64,000 nucleotides of DNA from Allohahella marinimesophila (GCF_039538005.1 NZ_BAABBO010000014.1:132535-196534); one strand, 5' to 3'; numbered from the stretch's first letter, positions 1 through 8,783 are shown. Notes: a model not told the origin generated them from the letters alone. Numbers and translations are program-made.

Positions 1-1
1 C

Positions 2-214
2 AATATGGGACTGCTGGGCAGCGATTATCCGGGGCTTTTCGAGGTCGGGAATGTAGACGCCCTCAGAGCCCAGCTGCATCGTTGTGAGACCGACCCTGAC
101 TATCTGACCAGACTTCGTGAGCTCTGCCAGCGACGAGGCAGTCACTTTTCACCAGCACTGGAATCGGCCGGCCTGCTCGACAGTATTGCCCGCGCCTGTT
201 CAGTATCGAAGTGA
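2..214 (+). CDS. C-terminal fragment of a SenB-like selenosugar synthase (group 1 glycosyltransferase), 5' end outside the window
   Basis: Only the last ~70 residues are present; the frame is open from base 2. The GLLGSDYPGLFEVG segment followed by a helical tail ending near SPALE resembles the C-terminus of the TIGR04348-type glycosyltransferases, which include SenB, the enzyme joining selenophosphate to a UDP-sugar in selenoneine synthesis. The stop at 212-214 overlaps by 15 bases the 3' end of the convergent SelD-fusion gene, which makes the selenophosphate SenB consumes. That context is the main support. Assignment is by remembered family resemblance; it could be another GT1 enzyme. Confidence 0.6.
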   Translation, partial: NMGLLGSDYPGLFEVGNVDALRAQLHRCETDPDYLTRLRELCQRRGSHFSPALESAGLLDSIARACSVSK

Positions 215-2473
215 GATCGGAGCCAGCTGGTCCCCCATGGCCTGGATGTCGCCGATAACGACCGTTGCAGCATAACCAAGCCTTCTGAGTTCAGCCACAC
301 ACTGGTCGACGCTGTTGGCTGGCACACCTGCGAGCAGGCCACCAGCGGTCTGTGGGTCGAACAGGAGCGGATACAGTGGATGATCGAGCGACTCCGCCTG
401 ATTCGAAATCGCTCTGCGCAAACGAACGTTGGCGGGTTGAAGCGAGCTGAGTATGCCCAACTTCGAGGTCTGCAATGCGCCTTCGAGCACAGGAATGCTC
501 GCGAGATCCAGCCGGGCGTCAACACCGGAAGCCTTTGTCATTTCGACGAGATGGCCAAGCAGGCCAAAACCCGTCACATCTGTACAGGCCGTTGCGCCGT
601 GCCTGCGCAGACAGCTGGCGGCAGCCTGGCTGGAGAGCACCATCGACTCAAGCGCCGCATCTATCCATCTACCTTTTGCGGCCAGACGGGCGTGCGCAGC
701 AAACAGGGTTCCGGTGCCGATCGGCTTGGTCAGAATCAGTTTCTGACCCGGCAGCAGGCCACCTTTCTTCAGCACTGTTGCAGGGTCGATCAGACCATTG
801 ATGGCAAAGCCGAGCGCCAATTCCTGGCCCTCTCCGGTATGGCCACCTACCAGTGCACAGCCCGCAGCATTCAGCACCTCCACTGCCCCCGACATGAGTT
901 GAAATAGCAATGCTTCAACCTTGCTTTCAAGGCCTTGTGGAATGGTCGCCACTGCAGTGGCACTCTGCGCTTCTGCCCCCATGGCGAAGATGTCGCCCAG
1001 ACTATGGTTCGCGGCCACCTTGCCAAAAATGTAAGGATCGTCGATAAAGGACCGGAAAAAGTCGATGCTATGGACGAGGGCCATTCCCGGCGGAATGGAC
1101 AGGACGGCCGCATCATCCGGTGCGTGCAGACCCACCAGAACATCCTCACGTTCAACCGGCTTCAACGAACTGATCGCGCGACTGAGCACACTGGCGCCGA
1201 CCTTTGCGCCACAGCCACCACAGCGCATGGCCACCGCTGATATGGCCTGGCTATTTTCCTCGCTGCTCAATGCTATGTTGTGCTGGGCGGCGGCCGGCTG
1301 CTCATCCATGGTCGGCAACTCACTGAAGCGGGCTATGAAGCGACGATCGATCCAGTCCTTCCAACGCCAGACCCAGGCACCACGAGCCAGGAATCGACCT
1401 TTGCTGGCGAAGGCATACTTGTCCCCGGTACTGATGAGTGCCAGCCAATTCCGCTGCGGCCGATATCTGAACAGGCTACGATTCTCGACATAACGCCTGA
1501 GATTGATGGCCAGTGGCTTGCCCTGTCGCACTGCAAACACACCCGCCTTTGGCCTCGGGTGATCAATCATCGTGGCGACATCGCCGGTGGCGAAAATACG
1601 TGGATCATTCACCGACTGCAGGGTTTCGGTGACCCTTATGAAGCCTTTGTCATCCAGATCGAGGCCTGTACCCCCCAGCCAGGCGGGCCCACCAGCCTCC
1701 GTCACCCACAAGGTGGTATCGGCAGCGTAAGTAGCACCATCGCCGGCAGTACTGAGGGTTCTCTCGCTCACCTGGCTCACTGCCGTGCCGAGAACATACC
1801 TGATGCCGCGAGTATCGAGCACCTCGGCAAACTGTTTTCCGAGCGCGGAAGGTGCCTGTGGTAATAGCGACTTTTCCTTGCCAAAGACGGTGATAGCTAC
1901 AGGCTGCGCCGACGAGTCTCGCATCGACCCCAGCCGATGCTGCAGGGCCAGCGCAAGTTCGACACCACCGGCCCCTGCTCCAACCACCGCAATCTGATAA
2001 GGTGAGGAACTGGAATGACCGGCCGTGATGGACGCGAGCAATTGCGCCCAGCGATCGTTGAAGCCATTTATCGGTTTGACCGGCACGGCATGTTGAGCCG
2101 CGCCAACTACTGCACTGACATTGGGACTTGAGCCGGTGTTGATCGACAGGACATCATAGGCAAGTTCAGGTCGATGCCGACACTGAACCGTCTGACGTGA
2201 TCTGTCGATACCAATGACTTCATCTCGATAGAATCTGGCGCCAGCAAATTCGGCCAGGCGACGAAGGTCGATATGCGTGTCGTCGTAACTGTAGTGCCCC
2301 GCGATATAGCCAGGTAGCATGCCCGAATACGGCGTGTGCGTGTCTCTGCAGATCAAGGTGATCCTGACGCCAGGAATGGGCTTCATTCCCAGCATCTTCA
2401 GTACCACCGCATGGCTATGCCCGCCGCCGACAAGCACGATGTCGCGCAGCACAATCTCGGAACTCTTCATCAT
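200..2473 (-). CDS. selD: Fused NADH-dehydrogenase-like FAD protein / selenide, water dikinase SelD
   Basis: The protein has two parts. Residues ~1-390 form a pyridine-nucleotide-disulfide oxidoreductase of the NDH-2 kind: an N-terminal FAD-binding VGGGHSH, a second Rossmann motif VVGAGAGGVELA, and an ATGDVA FAD motif near residue 295. Residues ~410-757 are SelD, starting at MRCGGCGAKVG with Cys where some SelDs carry selenocysteine, followed by a DDAAVL ATP-site motif. SelD makes selenophosphate from selenide and ATP for tRNA 2-selenouridine and selenosugar synthesis. The fused FAD domain presumably reduces or delivers selenium; that is inference. The start is one of the codons TTG-ATG-ATG, without a strong Shine-Dalgarno; 2473 is the first ATG. 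It runs convergent to the SenB-like gene and divergent from YihY. Confidence 0.93.
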   Translation of the reverse strand: MMKSSEIVLRDIVLVGGGHSHAVVLKMLGMKPIPGVRITLICRDTHTPYSGMLPGYIAGHYSYDDTHIDLRRLAEFAGARFYRDEVIGIDRSRQTVQCRHRPELAYDVLSINTGSSPNVSAVVGAAQHAVPVKPINGFNDRWAQLLASITAGHSSSSPYQIAVVGAGAGGVELALALQHRLGSMRDSSAQPVAITVFGKEKSLLPQAPSALGKQFAEVLDTRGIRYVLGTAVSQVSERTLSTAGDGATYAADTTLWVTEAGGPAWLGGTGLDLDDKGFIRVTETLQSVNDPRIFATGDVATMIDHPRPKAGVFAVRQGKPLAINLRRYVENRSLFRYRPQRNWLALISTGDKYAFASKGRFLARGAWVWRWKDWIDRRFIARFSELPTMDEQPAAAQHNIALSSEENSQAISAVAMRCGGCGAKVGASVLSRAISSLKPVEREDVLVGLHAPDDAAVLSIPPGMALVHSIDFFRSFIDDPYIFGKVAANHSLGDIFAMGAEAQSATAVATIPQGLESKVEALLFQLMSGAVEVLNAAGCALVGGHTGEGQELALGFAINGLIDPATVLKKGGLLPGQKLILTKPIGTGTLFAAHARLAAKGRWIDAALESMVLSSQAAASCLRRHGATACTDVTGFGLLGHLVEMTKASGVDARLDLASIPVLEGALQTSKLGILSSLQPANVRLRRAISNQAESLDHPLYPLLFDPQTAGGLLAGVPANSVDQCVAELRRLGYAATVVIGDIQAMGDQLAPISLRY

Positions 2474-2493
2474 CAAGGTATGTACTCGGTATT

Positions 2494-3369
2494 ATGACTT
2501 CATCAGGACACTATCTGCATTTTTCGCTAAGCGACTGGGCCTCCGTTGGCCGTAGTTCGCTCAAGCTGTGCAGGCAATGCAGGATAAGCGACTTCGCCTA
2601 CAGCGCCGCTTTCAATGCTTTCCTGGCCCTGTTTCCTGCGACGCTCGCCATATTGACGTTCTATGGTCTGTTTACGGATTCATCCACGGTAGAGCAGCAA
2701 GTTACCGCAATCAGCAAATTTTTGCCCGCCACAGTATCCAATCTGGCTGAAGACAGGCTCACTTCTCTGGCATCTACTCCCCGGGGAAATCTAGGCTGGG
2801 GCCTGGCCGTGAGCATATTCTTCGCCTGCGCGGTCATTTTTCGTGGCACCTCCACATTGCTGTCGACACTGTCTGCGATTCATGCGCAGCATCTCGACGG
2901 CGCAGTACAGGCCGGTATCGGCCGCACTATCGTCGCCTCGATTTTCGCGGTCCTCTTTATAGTGCTATGTCTGAGCATTCTCATTATCGTTCCAGCCATC
3001 GTCCAGTTCTTGCCAGCATTGGTGGAGGATATCAACCAGGTACGGCTGATCGTCTGGCCAGGTCTGTTCATAGTGATCTGCGTCGCACTCGGCGTGTTAT
3101 ATCGGTATAGCCGCACAACGATTTCCGAAAAGCCATCGCTCTTCAGTCACTGGCTCAGCCCAGGTGCAGTGTCGGCTGCACTGATCTGGCTCATAGGCAG
3201 CGGTCTGTTTTCGTTCTACGTCAGTCGATTTGGGCAGTACGATGTGGTCTTTGGCTCACTATCAGCCATTGCCGTCCTGATGATATGGCTGTACCTGACC
3301 AACTTCATCATTTTACTAGGCGCCGTTCTGAACACGGCCATTGGCGACATCGGGAAATCCCGGAGTTAA
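2494..3369 (+). CDS. YihY/BrkB family inner-membrane protein
   Basis: 291 residues with about six hydrophobic segments and the family pattern SAAFNAFLALFPATLAI near the N-terminus and a polar DVVFGSLSAIAVLMIWLYL stretch before the last membrane helix. The family (BrkB, once mis-called RNase BN) is integral inner membrane with no settled function. The gene is divergent from the selD fusion with only ~20 bases between starts, so the two promoters must overlap the opposing coding starts. A hairpin at 3377-3399 follows the stop. Confidence 0.85.
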   Translation: MTSSGHYLHFSLSDWASVGRSSLKLCRQCRISDFAYSAAFNAFLALFPATLAILTFYGLFTDSSTVEQQVTAISKFLPATVSNLAEDRLTSLASTPRGNLGWGLAVSIFFACAVIFRGTSTLLSTLSAIHAQHLDGAVQAGIGRTIVASIFAVLFIVLCLSILIIVPAIVQFLPALVEDINQVRLIVWPGLFIVICVALGVLYRYSRTTISEKPSLFSHWLSPGAVSAALIWLIGSGLFSFYVSRFGQYDVVFGSLSAIAVLMIWLYLTNFIILLGAVLNTAIGDIGKSRS

Positions 3370-3376
3370 ATAGGAA

Positions 3377-3399
3377 AAGCAGCGCCAAAGACGCTGCTT
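3377..3399. terminator. Hairpin between convergent yihY-like and hsp20 genes
   Basis: AAGCAGCG (3377-3384) pairs with CGCTGCTT (3392-3399) around a 7-base loop, flanked by short A and T tracts. It lies between convergent stops at 3369 and 3424 and can serve both strands. Confidence 0.6.
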
Positions 3400-3423
3400 A
3401 TCTGGCAGGAGCTCATCGCTCGT

Positions 3424-3921
3424 TTATGCGGCACTGGTTTCCGCGTCGTCCTCATTGGCTGAGGCCTCGTGTTCAAGCACCTTGTCGGATCGTTTGGCTG
3501 CGCCATTGATCTGGATGGTCCTCGGCTTGGCCGCCTCTGGCACCTCCTTCACAAGACTGATAGTCAGCAAGCCGTTTTTCAGGTCAGCCCCCCGCACTTC
3601 GATATGATCGGCAAGATTGAACTTGCGCTCGAACGCACGATTGGCGATGCCCTGATGGAGGTATTTACGCGATCCCTCATCTCCGGACTTACGACCCTTG
3701 ACAGTCAATACACCTTTTTCAACCTGGATATCCAGCTCGTCGTCGCTAAAGCCCGCGATAGCCAGCGTGATCGAGTAACGATTCTCATCGGTCACTTCGA
3801 TATTATAAGGTGGATACCCCGCACTGGTTTGATCACCCCGCAAAGTCGCATCGAGTATGGAAGCCATTCGGTCGAAACCAATACTACTGCGATACAGTGG
3901 TGAAAAGTCGATAGTGTTCAT
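3424..3921 (-). CDS. Hsp20/alpha-crystallin small heat-shock protein (IbpA-like)
   Basis: 165 residues. The N-terminus MNTIDFSPLYRSSIGFDRM is the IbpA/IbpB signature; the alpha-crystallin domain runs from about residue 35 (YNIEVTDENRYSITLAIAGF) to the closing LKNGLLTISLVKEVPE, and the IxI/V-like tail motif is in PRTIQIN. Small heat-shock proteins hold unfolding proteins for refolding by DnaK/ClpB. The start at 3921 is chosen for GGAGAATATGCT-ATG; the frame stays open ~78 codons upstream but carries no homology. An acidic tail (EDDAE) ends the protein. Confidence 0.93.
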   Translation of the reverse strand: MNTIDFSPLYRSSIGFDRMASILDATLRGDQTSAGYPPYNIEVTDENRYSITLAIAGFSDDELDIQVEKGVLTVKGRKSGDEGSRKYLHQGIANRAFERKFNLADHIEVRGADLKNGLLTISLVKEVPEAAKPRTIQINGAAKRSDKVLEHEASANEDDAETSAA

Positions 3922-4184
3922 AGCATATTCTCCATTGAAGCAATACGATTCAGTCGTGGTCCAAGCGGGCGACTGCCCTTCTGCAACCACTTTGCCCGTG
4001 AGCGGGCGATCTTGATCAGACTCGTCCCTCACACTTAAAAAAATGGTGGCAGCCGCATCAGATTCAATATTTCCAAGCATTACTTTTTTGAAAGATTTGC
4101 TGATCCGAGGCCATCGAACGCTGTAGATTGGGAGTACATCCAGAAGGGGCGACATTGTCTGCTTCAGGGGTCAGGAGAAACGCT

Positions 4185-4604
4185 ATGAGTGATACTTCCT
4201 TGAAAAGACTGCTCGACAGTGTCGAGACCATTATTCTCGTTGGTGCCAGTGAAAAGCAGCACCGCGACAGTTATAGAATCATGGCTTTTCTACTCGAGCG
4301 GGGCTATTCCGTTTTTCCGGTGAATCCGCGTCTCGCTGGTAGTGACTTGCTGGGCCAGCCAGTATTCGCCAGCATTACTGAAGCGGCGGATCATATTGAA
4401 AAAACGCTGAACAAGCCCGTCGATATGGTCGAGGTGTTCCGGGATCCAGCTCACTTGGGCGAGATTGCCAAAGAGGCCATTGCCGTCGGCGCACGCATCC
4501 TGTGGGGGCAACTTGGCGTTCAGAATGCCGCGGCCGAAGCAGAAGCTCGCCACGCCGGACTGACCGTAGTAACCAATCAATGTCCAAAAATCATATTGAG
4601 GTGA
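4185..4604 (+). CDS. CoA-binding domain protein (YccU type)
   Basis: 139 residues. It has a Rossmann-type CoA-binding fold: ILVGASEKQHRDSYRIMAFL at the N-terminus, VFPVNPRLAG, and DMVEVFRDP. The conserved NQCPKI motif sits at the C-terminus. The family binds CoA and has no assigned reaction in most bacteria. The start at 4185 has AGGAG seven bases upstream. It is followed after 4 bases by the Rho-N-like gene, so both are probably on one transcript. Confidence 0.88.
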   Translation: MSDTSLKRLLDSVETIILVGASEKQHRDSYRIMAFLLERGYSVFPVNPRLAGSDLLGQPVFASITEAADHIEKTLNKPVDMVEVFRDPAHLGEIAKEAIAVGARILWGQLGVQNAAAEAEARHAGLTVVTNQCPKIILR

Positions 4605-4608
4605 CATC

Positions 4609-4881
4609 ATGGCTACACAAGGCAATAAATCGGGTGATCCCGGCTCATCAATCAAGAATCCGGAGCAGTACGAAGCACTGCGCGACGATGGCATGAGCAA
4701 GGAAAAAGCGGCCCGTATCTCGAACTCTCCGACGAAGAAAACGAGCCAGAAAGGCGGTAACCATGCGCCGTATGAGGAGTGGACTTACGATGAGCTCTAC
4801 GACAAGGCGCAGGAAGTGGATATCGACGGCCGCTCCGACATGACCAAATCCGAACTGATAGAGGCGCTTCGCAATCACTGA
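4609..4881 (+). CDS. Small protein with C-terminal Rho N-terminal/SAP-like domain
   Basis: 90 residues. The N-terminal half is polar and disordered (GNKSGDPGSSIKNPEQYEALR, then a lysine- and serine-rich linker). The C-terminal half, from WTYDELYDKAQEVDIDGRSD to KSELIEALRNH, is the helix-extended-loop-helix of Rho_N/SAP domains, which bind nucleic acid. Such proteins are often annotated as plasmid-stabilisation or Rho-termination-like; no function is established. The gene follows the CoA-binding gene by 4 bases and precedes mnmH. Confidence 0.8.
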   Translation: MATQGNKSGDPGSSIKNPEQYEALRDDGMSKEKAARISNSPTKKTSQKGGNHAPYEEWTYDELYDKAQEVDIDGRSDMTKSELIEALRNH

Positions 4882-4936
4882 CAATGGCTATAGGGGACCT
4901 AAAGTTCCCGTCGATGCGGCTCTGTTTCTTCGGGAA

Positions 4937-6058
4937 GTGCCTTTCATCGACACCCGCTCACCCGGCGAGTTCGAGAAGGGCGCTTTTCCCTCTGCTCTGA
5001 GCCTGCCCCTGATGAATAACGAGGAGCGGGCGCTCGTAGGGACCTGCTACAAGGAGAAGGGTCAGGCCGCGGCAATCGATCTTGGGCACGGCCTTGTGTA
5101 CGGCGCTGTCAAGCAGAGCCGTATAGACCGGTGGATCAAGCAGCTTCATCGGCATCCAGAGACCGTACTCTACTGTTTTCGCGGCGGGCTCAGAACGAAG
5201 ATCAGCCTGGAATGGCTCGCAGAAGCCGGCCTGGTGGTCCCTTATGTCGAAGGTGGCTACAAGGCCATGCGACATTTTCTCATCGAGACGATCGAGGCGG
5301 CAGGGCAGCACCCGTGGCTCGTAGTAGCTGGCAAGACAGGCTCAGGTAAAACCGAGCTTCTGAAGGCTGCCGTGGAGACAGCTTCTGACATTGCTGTGGT
5401 CGACCTTGAGCACCTGGCTAACCATCGAGGATCGGCCTTTGGTAGCGAAGTCACACCGCAGCCGAGCCAGATCAACTTTGAAAATGCATTGGCGATTGAA
5501 CTGCTGCGTCTCGGCCAGGGATCTGCAAGTCAGGTCCTGATTGAAGATGAGGGTCGCCTGATAGGCCGGGCTTTTGTGCCGATGCCTGTTCAAACGGTCA
5601 TCAGGAACTCAGACATGGTCGAGCTCGTGAGGCCGTTCGAGGAACGGGCTCAGGCAATCGCTGAAGATTATGTCTTACGCAGACAGCAGGAACTGTTGGA
5701 ACTGTTCGACGCCTCTACAGACGTGTTGGCGTTGGTCGAAGATCGTCTGCTCGAACAGCTTGGCAGTATCAGGCGAAGACTTGGGGGGGAGCGTCACGCC
5801 CTACTGACACAAAGACTTTCCGAAGCTTTCGTACGCTATCGATCCAACAGCGATGTCACTGAGCACTTCAGCTGGATCGAACCACTACTGCTCGATTACT
5901 ACGACCCCATGTATGAGCATCAGGCCAGCCGCTCGAATCGGAATCTGCTATTCCGCGGTGAGCAGCCAGAGATTCTGGAGTGGTTACAGGAACGCCCGCA
6001 CCAGCCCCACCGTCAGGACGCCAGTGGTCAGCGCAACGAGTTGCCCCCGCTGCAGTAA
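4937..6058 (+). CDS. mnmH: tRNA 2-selenouridine synthase MnmH (SelU/YbbB)
   Basis: 373 residues from this GTG. The rhodanese domain (1-~120) has the catalytic cysteine in YCFRGGLRT; the P-loop domain follows with GKTGSGKT near residue 133. The enzyme converts 2-thiouridine to 2-selenouridine at the wobble position using selenophosphate, linking it to the SelD fusion upstream. Homology appears to extend ~10 residues upstream of GTG 4937 (VDAALFLRE), yet that frame holds no ATG, GTG or TTG back to the stop at 4859. An ATC or CTG start, or a sequence error, is possible. The 3' end overlaps azlD, on the other strand, by 75 bases. Confidence 0.93.
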   Translation: MPFIDTRSPGEFEKGAFPSALSLPLMNNEERALVGTCYKEKGQAAAIDLGHGLVYGAVKQSRIDRWIKQLHRHPETVLYCFRGGLRTKISLEWLAEAGLVVPYVEGGYKAMRHFLIETIEAAGQHPWLVVAGKTGSGKTELLKAAVETASDIAVVDLEHLANHRGSAFGSEVTPQPSQINFENALAIELLRLGQGSASQVLIEDEGRLIGRAFVPMPVQTVIRNSDMVELVRPFEERAQAIAEDYVLRRQQELLELFDASTDVLALVEDRLLEQLGSIRRRLGGERHALLTQRLSEAFVRYRSNSDVTEHFSWIEPLLLDYYDPMYEHQASRSNRNLLFRGEQPEILEWLQERPHQPHRQDASGQRNELPPLQ

Positions 6059-6283
6059 CATGGCCAGCAGGCACACTGCTGCGCCCGCTCGGATGGCCCA
6101 GTCACCCGACAGCATCGCTGGCGCCACGAGTGCTACCAGGACGCTGCCAGACAAAGCCCTCAGGAAACGTTGCACCCGCGGGCCCATGGGCACGACAGAC
6201 ATTAGAATGACACCGCCGCCCCGCGTGCTGAGTGTGGCGAGCGTCATAACGGCGAGAAACCCGACGAGCTCAAGCTGAGTCAT
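5984..6283 (-). CDS. azlD: AzlD-family branched-chain amino acid exporter small subunit
   Basis: 99 residues, four hydrophobic segments. AzlD partners AzlC (LIV-E family) to export branched-chain or other amino acids. The ATG at 6283 lies inside the 3' end of azlC (14-base overlap), which implies translational coupling. Its own 3' end overlaps the mnmH C-terminus on the other strand by 75 bases, unusually long for convergent genes; the C-terminal extension of MnmH in this overlap (RPHQPHRQDASGQ) looks non-conserved. Confidence 0.85.
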   Translation of the reverse strand: MTQLELVGFLAVMTLATLSTRGGGVILMSVVPMGPRVQRFLRALSGSVLVALVAPAMLSGDWAIRAGAAVCLLAMLLQRGQLVALTTGVLTVGLVRAFL

Positions 6284-7022
6284 GAATATTCTTCTCCGGC
6301 GTGGTATCGGTGCCAGCTGCTTCAGTGCTCAACAGCCGCTGTTCGCTGTGATCCGGAACAAAAAGCGCAATCACACCACCGGCCAGTGCCCCGGCTAGCA
6401 CATACCAGTGTCCACCAATCAGCTGTTGCCAGGTCACGGCCACGGCTGCAGCAACCACCCAGGGCAAAATATCGGAGCGGCCAGCCCACTGCTTGAACAA
6501 CAGAATAAGAAAAAATAGTGGCATGACGGCGTCCAGGCCGAAGCGGTATGCGGTGTCCTGAGAAGTCTTGATCCAGAGGCCGGCAACAGTCCCGAATTGC
6601 CAGGCGACCCATAGCGCGGCGCCGCCACCAATGACGATACCCACCTGCTGCACAGGGTGTCGTTGCAGCATGGCAAAAGCCCAGTTGGCGTCGCTGATGA
6701 GAAAGATTGCGAGCAGCCGCTTTGCCATGGGCTGCTGCCTCAAAGCAGGATAGAGTGAGGCGCCCATGAGAATGTGGCGGGCATTCACCGCGAAGACTAC
6801 CAGCGCCAGCGGAATCCATGGCACCGGAGAGTGCCAAAGCTCAAGCGCCGCAAATTGAGAAGCGCCAGCGAATACCAGCATGCTCATGGCCACAATGGCC
6901 AGGTCTTCGAGTCCAGCCTGTTGCGCAGCAATGCTGAAGGCGAGCCCGAATGGCAGCACCATGACAGCGACCGGAAGCAAGAGGACAAAGCCCTGTCGGA
7001 TGTGGTTACGCAACTCGCTCAA
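6270..7022 (-). CDS. azlC: AzlC-family branched-chain amino acid exporter large subunit
   Basis: 250 residues with about seven membrane segments. The family motifs LPFGLAFSIAAQQAGL and FAGASQFAALELW are near the N-terminus and LMGASLYP follows at ~residue 90. It forms an amino-acid export complex with AzlD. Translation starts at TTG 7022, supported by GGAG seven bases upstream. A polar tail (SEQRLLSTEAAGTDTTPE) follows the last membrane helix. Confidence 0.9.
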   Translation of the reverse strand: MSELRNHIRQGFVLLLPVAVMVLPFGLAFSIAAQQAGLEDLAIVAMSMLVFAGASQFAALELWHSPVPWIPLALVVFAVNARHILMGASLYPALRQQPMAKRLLAIFLISDANWAFAMLQRHPVQQVGIVIGGGAALWVAWQFGTVAGLWIKTSQDTAYRFGLDAVMPLFFLILLFKQWAGRSDILPWVVAAAVAVTWQQLIGGHWYVLAGALAGGVIALFVPDHSEQRLLSTEAAGTDTTPEKNIHDSA

Positions 7023-7172
7023 GGCGATCTCCTTCGTGCAGACGCATCAGGAATTGCGCCTTGATCTTGCAGATTTTTTGATGCTCAATGACGATGACTC
7101 TTGCGTCCGGGCGCAAGAGTCGGCCGGCAAAGCCAAGCCGTTCTTCGAAGCATTCCACCATGGACAACGTTT

Positions 7173-7604
7173 ATGAGCATGATGAAAGAATTCAAGGCCT
7201 TTGCCATGCGTGGCAATGTCGTCGACCTGGCTATAGGTATCATAATCGGGGCAGCTTTTGGAAAAATTGTCGCTTCGTTTGTGGCCGACATCATCATGCC
7301 GCCTATTGGCATCCTTGTCGGCGGCGTAGACTTCAGTGATCTTGCATTTACCCTTCTGGCGGCCTCGGAAGGCGCTGATGCCGTCGTAATACGCTACGGG
7401 CTTTTCGTTCAGACCATCATCAATTTTCTAATAGTGGCTTTCGCGGTTTTCATGCTGGTAAAAGCACTCAATAATATGAAAAAGAAGGAAGTTGAGACAG
7501 AGAAAAAGCCCGTAGAAAAAAGCAATCAGGAGCGCTTGCTCGAAGAAATACGAGATGCCCTCAAAGCCGGCAATGAGCCAACCCAAAGATCCGATCAACC
7601 CTGA
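7173..7604 (+). CDS. mscL: Large-conductance mechanosensitive channel MscL
   Basis: 143 residues. The N-terminal amphipathic helix MKEFKAFAMRGNVVDLAIG leads into TM1 (GIIIGAAFGKIVASFVADIIMPP), a periplasmic loop, and TM2 (FINFLIVAFAVFMLVK, approximate), then a charged C-terminal bundle helix. MscL is the homopentameric emergency valve opened by membrane tension in hypo-osmotic shock. The start at 7173 is the first ATG near the conserved N-terminus; 7179 and 7182 are alternatives because of the MSMM run. Confidence 0.95.
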   Translation: MSMMKEFKAFAMRGNVVDLAIGIIIGAAFGKIVASFVADIIMPPIGILVGGVDFSDLAFTLLAASEGADAVVIRYGLFVQTIINFLIVAFAVFMLVKALNNMKKKEVETEKKPVEKSNQERLLEEIRDALKAGNEPTQRSDQP

Positions 7605-7641
7605 GTGAACATATCGGGTCCCCCATGACAAGGAGTGTGCA

Positions 7642-7866
7642 ATGTCCAAAGCAGAAAGAGATGTCGAAAAAGCCTATCCAAAGGCGGATTTCGTGGCAAA
7701 GCTCAGACGACTCGCCGATGCCATCGAGAGCGGTGACCGTATCGAAATCCAGATAGCCGGTGAGCGGATTTACGTGCCCGTCAGAGCCGAATTCAACATT
7801 GAACATGAGCGAAGCGACGATGAAGAAGAAATTGAATTTCAGATCAAATGGACAAGGGCAGAGTAA
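7642..7866 (+). CDS. Amphi-Trp domain protein
   Basis: 74 residues. The pattern of an N-terminal helix (VAKLRRLADAIESGD), a short two-strand segment (RIEIQIAGERIYVPV), and a terminal EEIEFQIKW strand with a conserved Trp matches the small amphi-Trp domain family (TIGR04354). Its function is unknown. AAGGAG lies eight bases before the ATG. A weak hairpin (7884-7891 with 7900-7907) separates it from the convergent methyltransferase. Confidence 0.8.
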   Translation: MSKAERDVEKAYPKADFVAKLRRLADAIESGDRIEIQIAGERIYVPVRAEFNIEHERSDDEEEIEFQIKWTRAE

Positions 7867-7924
7867 GCTGTAGCTAAAGGCCCAGGCGGCGCTCTACTGC
7901 GTCGCCTTTGAAAGCCAGTCTTCT

Positions 7925-8605
7925 TCAGGACTTTTCGAAAAAGTAAAAGTCAGCCGATGATCCGGTTTTCGTATCATCCCGGTACGGATACTTATTGGGC
8001 ACATGTGAGCGCAGCGCCCAGTTAGGCTTCTCTCGCTGCACCCAGTCTGTGAACCGCCTGTGCCGGACGTGATCTGGCCGTTTCGCGGGATTTTCATCGG
8101 TATTCGAAGAATACACAATTACGTATCCGGTAGAAGAGTCGAATAGCCGGTGCATATAGCCTTCAAAAACGCTGTCTTCGACCAAGTGATATACAACGTC
8201 GAGGGAAAGCGTGAGTTCTGCCGTCTCTCCATCATAATGGTCAACAGTTTTGAAGGATTTGCTGCGATCGTCCGCAAATGCTGACCGACAGATGCCGACT
8301 GCCGTTTCACTGACATCGAAACCGATGTAAGCGGGATATCCAGCAAGCTTGAGTTGATTGCCATCGCCGCAACCATATTCGATGACAGAGCGAATGCCTT
8401 TGGACTGCACGAAATCATTGAGCTGTTCAGCCTTGAACCGCGCCAGTTCGTTGTACGAGCCGTCACCTGAGTTGCCACCAGTGCTATACCGGGATTTCCA
8501 GTAATCCCCGGAGCCAGTAAACCCTCTGTTCGACTTTTTCATCTTTCGAATAAATTGGCGGGCAGCAGAGCTGACCGCAGGAAGCGCCTGAGCAAGTTTT
8601 TTCAT
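7925..8605 (-). CDS. Class I SAM-dependent methyltransferase
   Basis: 226 residues from ATG 8605. Motif I is VIEYGCGDGNQL near residue 75, followed by YIGFDVSETAV (motif II) and LTLSLDVVYHLVED (motif IV/post). The N-terminal GDYWKSRYSTGGNSGDGSYNEL is shared with a group of small methyltransferases near surface-polysaccharide genes. The substrate cannot be read from the sequence. The frame is open ~45 codons upstream of 8605, but that part is low-complexity. It stands alone before a 600-base gene-poor stretch. Confidence 0.8.
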   Translation of the reverse strand: MKKLAQALPAVSSAARQFIRKMKKSNRGFTGSGDYWKSRYSTGGNSGDGSYNELARFKAEQLNDFVQSKGIRSVIEYGCGDGNQLKLAGYPAYIGFDVSETAVGICRSAFADDRSKSFKTVDHYDGETAELTLSLDVVYHLVEDSVFEGYMHRLFDSSTGYVIVYSSNTDENPAKRPDHVRHRRFTDWVQREKPNWALRSHVPNKYPYRDDTKTGSSADFYFFEKS

Positions 8606-8755
8606 AAGACGAGTTGGTCCAGAGCTTGTGAACGAGCACTGTAATACAGCTGGCCACTGGCAACAATCGGACAGAAGCGCTATCGCCAGGCGCGCCCTGT
8701 CGGCCGCGTGCATCGGACTCGGAACGCATGATTCCCGCACTTTCGCCAGGCAAAA

Positions 8756-8783
8756 AAAAGATGACCATTTCTGGTCATCTTTT
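8756..8783. terminator. Bidirectional terminator-like hairpin
   Basis: AAAAGATGACCA (8756-8767) pairs perfectly with TGGTCATCTTTT (8772-8783) around TTTC, with A and T tracts on both sides. No gene clearly ends at it; it may insulate the methyltransferase from DNA to the right. Confidence 0.6.
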
